From Pseudomonadota bacterium (GTDB taxonomy: Bacteria > Pseudomonadota > Alphaproteobacteria > Rhizobiales > Rhizobiaceae): a DNA stretch of 12,556 bases. The DNA lies in NCBI GenBank assembly GCA_023444445.1, contig JAEXMK010000053.1, positions 1 through 12,556 on the forward strand, read 5' to 3'. The position numbers were made by a program, and so were the translations under genes. This document shows positions 7,803-12,556 of the stretch, piece after piece (the stretch's first letter is position 1; each line of letters starts with the position of its first letter). The notes below the pieces were generated by a model. That model saw only the letters and a program-made list of their open reading frames with translations. It had not been told where the DNA came from and searched no databases.

Positions 7803-8542
7803 GCACGTTCCTCCTTGGCGGCCTTGATGAGGTCAAGCGCCTCGGCGGGATCGATGCGACCATCATAAAGGGCGCGGCCTGAAATCGCGCCCTCAAGCTT
7901 TGCGGCATCCGGCTGCAACATGCGCCTGATGTCGTCGATGGAGGCGAGACCGCCGGAGGCGATGACCGGGATGGAAACGGCATCCGCCAGTTCCAGCGTC
8001 GAAGCCCAGTTGATGCCGGCCAGAATGCCGTCACGATCGATATCGGTATAGATGATGGCCGCGACGCCAGCACCTTCGAAACGTTTGGCAAGCTCAATCA
8101 CGCCGAGTTCGGAGGCTTCCGCCCAGCCTTCGACGGCAACCTTGCCGCCCTTGGCATCGATGCCGACTGCGACCTGTCCGGGAAAACGCTTGCAGGCTTC
8201 AATGACCAGAACCGGGTCGCGCACCGCAACGGTGCCGAGAATGACCCGGGCAAGCCCACGGCTCAGCCACGCCTCGATATGATCGAGAGTGCGTATGCCG
8301 CCGCCCAGCTGCACAGGGTTTTTCGTCGCTTTCAAAATGGCGTCGACCGCCGCGCCATTCACGGTCTGGCCGGCGAACGCACCGTTGAGATCAACGACGT
8401 GCAGCCATTCAAAGCCTTGATCCTCGAAGGCCTTCGCCTGTGCGCCGGGGTCCGTGTTGTAGACGGTCGCCTGGTCCATATCGCCGAGTTTCAGGCGAAC
8501 GCACTGGCCGTCTTTAAGGTCGATTGCGGGAAAAAGAATCAT
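7799..8542 (-). CDS. hisA: ProFAR isomerase
   Basis: A 247-residue TIM-barrel enzyme that isomerises ProFAR to PRFAR in histidine synthesis, supplying the substrate of HisF-HisH. The catalytic Asp8 (FPAIDLKDG) and Asp129 (VGIDAKGG) are present, with phosphate-binding motifs LGGGIRT (79-85) and IASGGLAS. It resembles the neighbouring HisF, as expected from their shared ancestry by duplication, but it has the HisA N-terminus. It starts one base after the hisH stop and overlaps hisF by four bases. Confidence 0.97.
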   Translation of the reverse strand: MILFPAIDLKDGQCVRLKLGDMDQATVYNTDPGAQAKAFEDQGFEWLHVVDLNGAFAGQTVNGAAVDAILKATKNPVQLGGGIRTLDHIEAWLSRGLARVILGTVAVRDPVLVIEACKRFPGQVAVGIDAKGGKVAVEGWAEASELGVIELAKRFEGAGVAAIIYTDIDRDGILAGINWASTLELADAVSIPVIASGGLASIDDIRRMLQPDAAKLEGAISGRALYDGRIDPAEALDLIKAAKEERA

Positions 8543-8543
8543 G

Positions 8544-9194
8544 TCAGGGCTTCCAGCGCAGGAAATTGGAAATCAGGGCAAGGCCGAGCGTCTGGCTTTT
8601 TTCCGGGTGGAATTGCGCACCCGCCATATTGTCGCGGCCGACGAAAGCCGTCATCGCGCCACCGTAATTGGTGGTGGCGATGACATCCGTCGAGTGCTTG
8701 GCGGCCAGATGGTAGGAATGCACGAAATAGGCGTGCAACCCGTCCGCGCCGGTCTTGATACCATCGAACAGGGGGTGTGCGTGGAGGATTTCCAGCGTGT
8801 TCCAGCCGATCTGCGGAATCTTCAGGTTCTTATCGGCAGGCGTCATTTCCACGACGTCACCCTCGATCCAGCCGAGCCCGGTGCTAACAGTCTTTTCCAG
8901 CCCGCGGGATGACATGAGCTGCATGCCGACGCAGATACCGAGGAACGGATGGGCTTTTTTCTCCACCGCTTCGATGAGTGCGTCATGCATGCCGGGAACG
9001 GCATCGAGACCGGCACGACAATCCGCATAGGCGCCGACGCCCGGCAGAACGATGCGATCCGCCGAGGCGACATGATCCGGCTTGTCGGTCAGGTCGATGG
9101 TTGCATTGATACCGGCTTCGCGGGCGGCACGCTCGAAAGCTTTTGTGGCCGAACGCAGATTGCCCGAACCGTAGTCGATGATCGCGACACGCAT
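8544..9194 (-). CDS. hisH: Imidazole glycerol phosphate synthase, glutaminase subunit
   Basis: A 216-residue class I glutamine amidotransferase that releases ammonia from glutamine and passes it to HisF. The catalytic triad is Cys88 (LGICVGMQL), His196 and Glu198 (QFHPEKS). The oxyanion-strand motif PGVG is at 51-54. The chosen ATG at 9194 has GGAAGG just upstream and gives the usual length starting at [12 protein letters not shown]. An in-frame ATG at 9209 would add five residues but has a poorer binding site. It lies one base after the stop of the DUF2628-type gene and one base before hisA, both with the junction TGACATG. Confidence 0.96.
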   Translation of the reverse strand: MRVAIIDYGSGNLRSATKAFERAAREAGINATIDLTDKPDHVASADRIVLPGVGAYADCRAGLDAVPGMHDALIEAVEKKAHPFLGICVGMQLMSSRGLEKTVSTGLGWIEGDVVEMTPADKNLKIPQIGWNTLEILHAHPLFDGIKTGADGLHAYFVHSYHLAAKHSTDVIATTNYGGAMTAFVGRDNMAGAQFHPEKSQTLGLALISNFLRWKP

Positions 9195-9195
9195 G

Positions 9196-9690
9196 TCAGC
9201 GCCTTCCATTCAAGTCGAAAAGAAACGATCCGGCGGGATCGTTGACGAAGTTTTTGTCACCGCTCTTTTGCGGCGAAGGGGTCCAGACCGGGTGCGACAG
9301 CTGCTCCGGCGCGTCATTGTTTTCCGAGAGACCGGAGAAATATATGTCTTCGGCGCTCGAAAGATCAGGGGCGGAAACGACTGACTTCAGCGTCCAGCCT
9401 GTGCGGATCAGGTGCCGGACGAGAAAATTGCGTCCCTCCAGCGCCGTAATGAGCCCGATGGCGAAACCGCAGAGAAGGCCAACCGGTTCGAATCCGGCTA
9501 ATATCGAAATCTGCCCGGCCAGGATGAGCGCGATGACGACGATGGCCGTCGCCAGCCACAGCCGGTTGATCGCAAGCCATAACCATGGCGCAATGAGAGC
9601 CAGCCAAACGAAACGATCGGCAATGAAGCGGGTCGTCTTGTGGTCCCTGTCCGGCCCGTTGGGGGCTTCCAGAACGAGATAGCTTGTCAT
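9196..9690 (-). CDS. Small membrane protein, DUF2628-like, in the his operon
   Basis: A 164-residue protein of unknown function that I place, by recognition only, in the DUF2628 family. A short polar N-terminus is followed by a Trp-rich hydrophobic region of about two or three membrane segments (about 27-42, 43-66 and 67-84). A polar C-terminal tail, probably cytoplasmic and partly disordered, makes up about 106-164. No catalytic motif was seen. The ATG at 9690 has AGGA five bases upstream; the frame is open to 9795, but that extension overlaps hisB and is rich in Arg and Pro, as out-of-frame translation would be. It sits 22 bp after hisB and one base before hisH, so it is surely co-transcribed with the his genes. 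A role in histidine synthesis is not shown. Confidence 0.85.
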   Translation of the reverse strand: MTSYLVLEAPNGPDRDHKTTRFIADRFVWLALIAPWLWLAINRLWLATAIVVIALILAGQISILAGFEPVGLLCGFAIGLITALEGRNFLVRHLIRTGWTLKSVVSAPDLSSAEDIYFSGLSENNDAPEQLSHPVWTPSPQKSGDKNFVNDPAGSFLFDLNGRR

Positions 9691-9712
9691 GGGCTTCCTG
9701 ACAGCTTGGGCG

Positions 9713-10309
9713 TCAGGCCAGCATGCCCTTCGTGGAGGGAACGCGGCCTGCCTGCCGGGGGTCGATCTCGGTTGCCGTGCGAAGAACGCGGGCAACGGCC
9801 TTGAAGCACGTCTCGGCGATATGATGGTTGTTGGCGCCGTAATGGTTCAGGATATGCAGCGTGATGCCGGCATTCTGGGCGAGCGCCTGAAAGAACTCGC
9901 GCACCAGCTCCGTGTCGAAGGTGCCGATCTTCGGCGCGGAAAAATTGACGTTCCAGACCAGGAACGGCCGGCCGGAAATATCGACGGCAGCCTTGGTCAT
10001 GGTCTCGTCCATGGCAAGATCAAGCGAGGCGTAGCGGGCAATACCGCGCCGGTCGCCAAGCGCCTTCGCGATCGCCTGGCCAATGGCGATGCCGGTATCT
10101 TCCACAGTGTGGTGGTCATCGATGTGCAGGTCGCCCTGCACCTCGATATCCATGTCGATCAACGAATGGCGGCTGAGCTGGTCCAGCATATGGTCGAAAA
10201 ATCCCACGCCGGTGGAAATTTTCGATTTGCCGGTGCCGTCGATATCCACGCGGACCGAAACCGAGGTTTCGTTGGTCTTGCGGATAATCTCGCCTTCACG
10301 TTCTGCCAT
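9713..10309 (-). CDS. hisB: Imidazoleglycerol-phosphate dehydratase
   Basis: A 198-residue manganese enzyme that dehydrates imidazole glycerol phosphate to imidazole acetol phosphate. The repeated metal-binding motifs are HHTVED (66-71) and HHIAE (162-166); the [12 protein letters not shown] motif is at 37-48. It is the single-function form, without the N-terminal histidinol-phosphatase domain of E. coli HisB. The frame stays open upstream to 10711, but the family begins at the ATG at 10309, which has GGAG eight bases before it; the upstream part runs antisense to hslV. It is the first gene of the his operon here and is divergent from hslV, with about 200 bp between them. Confidence 0.96.
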   Translation of the reverse strand: MAEREGEIIRKTNETSVSVRVDIDGTGKSKISTGVGFFDHMLDQLSRHSLIDMDIEVQGDLHIDDHHTVEDTGIAIGQAIAKALGDRRGIARYASLDLAMDETMTKAAVDISGRPFLVWNVNFSAPKIGTFDTELVREFFQALAQNAGITLHILNHYGANNHHIAETCFKAVARVLRTATEIDPRQAGRVPSTKGMLA

Positions 10310-10418
10310 TTTGGCCGCTCCGTGGAAATGTTGCCGTTCCTTATCAGCACGGGACACAAATATCCAGTTGTTCCATCGTCTTGGCTGACCTGCGGAAAAC
10401 CGGGTGTGATCCCGATGA

Positions 10419-10446
10419 TTGCAATCGCAAAAACCAGACTTACATA
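10419..10446 (+). promoter_or_regulatory. Candidate hslV promoter
   Basis: TTGCAA (10419-10424) and TACATA (10441-10446) are 16 bases apart, about 65 bases before the hslV ATG. The -10 region reads CTTACAT, which loosely resembles alphaproteobacterial RpoH promoters; heat-shock control of hslVU is common. The matches are weak, and the opposite-strand hisB promoter must also lie within 10310-10510, where I could not find a good candidate. The -35 hexamer falls within the palindrome GATTGCAATC (10417-10426). Confidence 0.25.
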
Positions 10447-10457
10447 GAACCCGAAAA

Positions 10458-10474
10458 GGGCCGCAACCCGGCCC
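10458..10474 (+). repeat. Hairpin in the hslV leader
   Basis: GGGCCG (10458-10463) and CGGCCC (10469-10474) form a 6-bp all-GC stem with loop CAACC, ending 36 bases before the hslV ATG. No T run follows, so it is not an ordinary terminator. It could affect mRNA stability or translation of hslV. Confidence 0.4.
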
Positions 10475-10510
10475 GTTAACTCCAGGCCCGGCAGGGCAGA
10501 CAGGTGTTTG

Positions 10511-11035
10511 ATGACAACAATTATTACAGTCAGAAAGGGCGGCAAGGTCGTCATGGCTGGCGACGGGCAGGTAAGCCTTGGCCAGACCGTCATGAAGGGC
10601 AACGCCCGCAAGGTTCGCCGTATCGGCAAGGGTGAAGTGATTGCCGGTTTTGCCGGTGCAACCGCGGATGCGTTCACATTGCTCGACCGTCTCGAAAAGA
10701 AACTCGAACAATATCCAGGCCAGCTCATGCGTGCCGCCGTGGAACTCGCGAAGGACTGGCGGACGGACAAATATCTGCGCAATCTCGAAGCGATGATGCT
10801 AGTCGCTGATAAGTCCACCACGCTTGCCATCACCGGCAACGGCGATGTGCTGGAACCTGAACATGGCGCGATCGCCATTGGTTCGGGTGGCAACTACGCC
10901 TTCGCCGCCGCCCGCGCGATGATGGATACCGACAAATCCGCCGAAGACGTGGCCCGGCAGGCGCTCGATATCGCCGCCGATATCTGCGTTTATACCAATC
11001 ACAATCTCGTCGTGGAAACGCTCGACGCCGAGTAA
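10511..11035 (+). CDS. hslV: HslV peptidase subunit of the HslVU protease
   Basis: A 174-residue N-terminal-threonine peptidase, related to proteasome beta subunits, that forms a double hexamer and is opened by HslU. After removal of Met1 the nucleophile is Thr2 (mature Thr1). Asp18 in AGDGQ and Lys34 match the mature Asp17 and Lys33 of the known enzymes. The ATG at 10511 is chosen because it puts the threonine at the mature N-terminus; an adjacent in-frame TTG at 10508 would add one residue. The ribosome binding site is weak (AGG about seven bases upstream). It is followed by hslU after 73 bp, and the pair is probably an operon induced by heat or protein-folding stress, as in other bacteria. 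Confidence 0.96.
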   Translation: MTTIITVRKGGKVVMAGDGQVSLGQTVMKGNARKVRRIGKGEVIAGFAGATADAFTLLDRLEKKLEQYPGQLMRAAVELAKDWRTDKYLRNLEAMMLVADKSTTLAITGNGDVLEPEHGAIAIGSGGNYAFAAARAMMDTDKSAEDVARQALDIAADICVYTNHNLVVETLDAE

Positions 11036-11062
11036 GCCTATTTCTCACCAATGGGTCCTGTG

Positions 11063-11083
11063 GGCCGGGCCGAACGGCCGGCC
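11063..11083 (+). repeat. GC-rich hairpin between hslV and hslU
   Basis: GGCC (11063-11066) and GGCC (11068-11071), with one bulged G between them, pair with GGCCGGCC (11076-11083) around the loop GAAC. This gives an eight-pair, all-GC stem. No T run follows, so full termination is unlikely. It may protect the hslV message, or set the ratio of HslV to HslU. It stops 25 bases before the hslU ATG. Confidence 0.5.
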
Positions 11084-11108
11084 GGAACAGGAAAGCCGAG
11101 AGGACAGA

Positions 11109-12416
11109 ATGACCACTTTTTCTCCCCGGGAAATCGTCTCGGAACTGGACCGCCACATCATCGGCCAGCACGATGCCAAACGTGCGGTCGCGATTGCGCT
11201 GCGAAACCGGTGGCGCCGCCAGCAGCTTGATGAGAGCCTACGCGACGAAGTCATGCCGAAAAACATTCTCATGATCGGGCCGACCGGTGTCGGCAAGACG
11301 GAAATTTCCCGCCGCCTCGCCAAGCTGGCCGGCGCGCCCTTCATCAAGGTTGAAGCCACCAAGTTCACCGAGGTCGGTTATGTCGGCCGTGATGTCGAGC
11401 AGATCATTCGTGACCTGGTCGAGATTGGCATTGGCCTCGTGCGCGAAAAAAAGCGCGCCGAAGTGCAGGCCAAGGCACATCAGAGCGCCGAAGAGCGGGT
11501 GCTTGATGCGCTCGTTGGATCGACCGCATCGCCGGGCACGCGCGAGAGCTTCCGCAAGAAGCTGCGCGACGGCGAACTGGACGACAAGGAAATTGACATC
11601 GAGGTGGCCGACAGCGGATCGGGCATGCCCGGTTTCGAAATCCCCGGCATGCCGGGCGCCAATATCGGCGTGCTCAACCTGTCGGAAATGTTCGGCAAAG
11701 CCATGGGCGGGCGCACCAAGAAAGTGCGCACCACGGTGTCGAAATCCTATGCCGATCTCATCCGCGATGAGTCCGACAAGCTGCTGGACAATGAAATGAT
11801 TCAGCGTGAGGCGGTGAAGTCGGTCGAAAATGACGGCATCGTCTTCCTTGACGAGATCGACAAGATCGCCGCCCGCGATGGCGGCATGGGTGCCGGTGTC
11901 TCGCGCGAAGGCGTGCAGCGCGATCTTCTGCCGCTGGTCGAAGGCACGACGGTTTCGACGAAATACGGACCTGTCAAAACCGACCACGTCCTCTTCATCG
12001 CATCGGGCGCTTTCCATGTGGCAAAGCCGTCCGATCTTCTGCCGGAGCTTCAGGGCCGCCTGCCGATCCGCGTTGAGCTGAAGCCGCTGACGAAGGAGGA
12101 TTTCCGCCGTATTCTGACCGAGACGGAAGCAAGCCTCATCCGCCAGTACAAGGCGCTGATGGCGACGGAAGAACTCGATCTCGATTTCACTGACGATGCC
12201 ATCGATGCGCTGGCGGATGTCGCCGTTCATCTCAACTCGTCGGTCGAAAACATCGGTGCCCGCCGTCTGCAGACGGTAATGGAACGCGTCCTGGACGAGA
12301 TTTCCTACAACGCACCGGATCGTGGCGGCTCTGCCGTCAAGATCGATCAGGAATACGTCAAAAAACATGTCGGCGATCTTGCCGCCGATACGGATTTGTC
12401 GCGTTACATTCTCTGA
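11109..12416 (+). CDS. hslU: HslU unfoldase ATPase of the HslVU protease
   Basis: A 435-residue AAA+ ATPase of the Clp/Hsp100 group. It unfolds substrates and feeds them to HslV. The Walker A motif GPTGVGKT is at 57-64 and the pore loop GYVG at 90-93. A family-specific I domain lies between about 105 and 240, with a Gly/Pro/Met-rich stretch at 168-186. Walker B is IVFLDEID at 244-251. The arginine-finger region QGRLPIR is at 315-321 and sensor 2 GARRL at 383-387. The C-terminus SRYIL is the tail that docks into HslV pockets. The length fits the family (about 435-445). AGGA lies four bases before the ATG. No GNAT-type gene separates hslV and hslU here, unlike what I recall for some other rhizobia. 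Confidence 0.97.
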   Translation: MTTFSPREIVSELDRHIIGQHDAKRAVAIALRNRWRRQQLDESLRDEVMPKNILMIGPTGVGKTEISRRLAKLAGAPFIKVEATKFTEVGYVGRDVEQIIRDLVEIGIGLVREKKRAEVQAKAHQSAEERVLDALVGSTASPGTRESFRKKLRDGELDDKEIDIEVADSGSGMPGFEIPGMPGANIGVLNLSEMFGKAMGGRTKKVRTTVSKSYADLIRDESDKLLDNEMIQREAVKSVENDGIVFLDEIDKIAARDGGMGAGVSREGVQRDLLPLVEGTTVSTKYGPVKTDHVLFIASGAFHVAKPSDLLPELQGRLPIRVELKPLTKEDFRRILTETEASLIRQYKALMATEELDLDFTDDAIDALADVAVHLNSSVENIGARRLQTVMERVLDEISYNAPDRGGSAVKIDQEYVKKHVGDLAADTDLSRYIL

Positions 12417-12437
12417 AGACGTCTGGAATAACGAAAG

Positions 12438-12474
12438 AAGAGTGCGGCCATATTTGCCGCACTCTTTTATTTTA
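12438..12474 (+). terminator. Rho-independent terminator of hslVU
   Basis: AAGAGTGCGGC (12438-12448) pairs perfectly over 11 bp with GCCGCACTCTT (12456-12466) around the loop CATATTT, followed by a T-rich tract (TTATTTT). It begins 21 bases after the hslU stop codon. A-rich sequence before the stem (GAAAG) is weak but could support some termination from the other side. Confidence 0.92.
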
Positions 12475-12556
12475 TCTGCCTCATCTCGCATTCAGCCCGC
12501 ATTTTGTTTATGGGAAGGGCTGCATTCCGGTTGGAACCGCTTTCGTGGAATGGTCC

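Noticed and set aside
6687..10309. Idea that the his block is a complete histidine operon
   Set aside because: Only hisB, hisH, hisA, hisF and hisE are present. hisG, hisI, hisC and hisD are not in the window, so the pathway is split across the genome, as is usual in alphaproteobacteria.
10310..10711. In-frame N-terminal extension of hisB
   Set aside because: It has no stop codon for 134 codons but lies antisense to hslV and across the promoter gap. HisB of this family starts at the ATG at 10309, which has a good binding site.
11238..12491. A 417-codon open frame antisense to hslU
   Set aside because: It is the shadow of hslU: it crosses the hslU terminator, shows no domain and has composition typical of antisense frames.
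12510..12556. Possible start of another plus-strand gene at the right edge (ATG at 12510, open to the end)
   Set aside because: Only 15 codons are visible, no ribosome binding site precedes the ATG and the peptide cannot be assigned. It may be real but is not supported.

Overview
The window looks like a core chromosomal segment of a member of the Rhizobiaceae, most likely Agrobacterium (A. tumefaciens/fabrum group). The evidence is a 241-residue ChvI response regulator followed by a ChvG sensor kinase, a short alphaproteobacterial HprK, ATP-dependent PckA next to chvI, and a his operon in the order hisB-DUF2628-hisH-hisA-hisF-hisE-coaA facing hslV-hslU. The assignment rests on recognising protein families and gene order; no database search was run. 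The sequence is GC-rich, and long shadow reading frames run antisense to most genes. I see no insertion sequence, phage, CRISPR array, tRNA or rRNA.

Left block (1-3157, minus strand): chvI, chvG and hprK read leftwards as one probable operon. A PTS EIIA gene seems to begin at the very edge, with only its start codon inside the window. ChvG/ChvI is an envelope and acid-responsive two-component system. HprK phosphorylates HPr of the nitrogen-type PTS. The block therefore joins acid/envelope sensing to PTS control of carbon and nitrogen metabolism, as the related bvrR-bvrS-hprK locus does in Brucella.

The 338-bp AT-rich gap 3158-3495 separates the divergent chvI and pckA genes. It holds a near-consensus promoter for chvI, a weaker candidate promoter for pckA, and a 10-bp perfect inverted repeat whose arms carry CG-centred, LacI-operator-like half-sites. 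pckA (gluconeogenesis) follows and ends at a clear intrinsic terminator. arfB (ribosome rescue) then converges on coaA with only 18 bp between them.

Middle block (5689-10309, minus strand): coaA, hisE, hisF, hisA, hisH, a small membrane protein of the DUF2628 type and hisB form one tightly packed operon, with 1-bp gaps, one 4-bp ATGA overlap and gaps of at most 29 bp. It covers the middle steps of histidine synthesis (PRA-CDP hydrolysis is not included; hisI, hisG, hisC and hisD are absent) plus the first step of coenzyme A synthesis.

Right block (10511-12466, plus strand): hslV and hslU encode the peptidase and the unfoldase of the HslVU protease and end at a strong intrinsic terminator. 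The last 90 bases hold nothing I can assign with confidence.

This is mainly an ordinary housekeeping and virulence-regulation region. I found no convincing undescribed system. The points most worth a second look are the operator-like repeat in front of pckA, the conserved membrane protein inside the his operon, and the hairpins around hslV.
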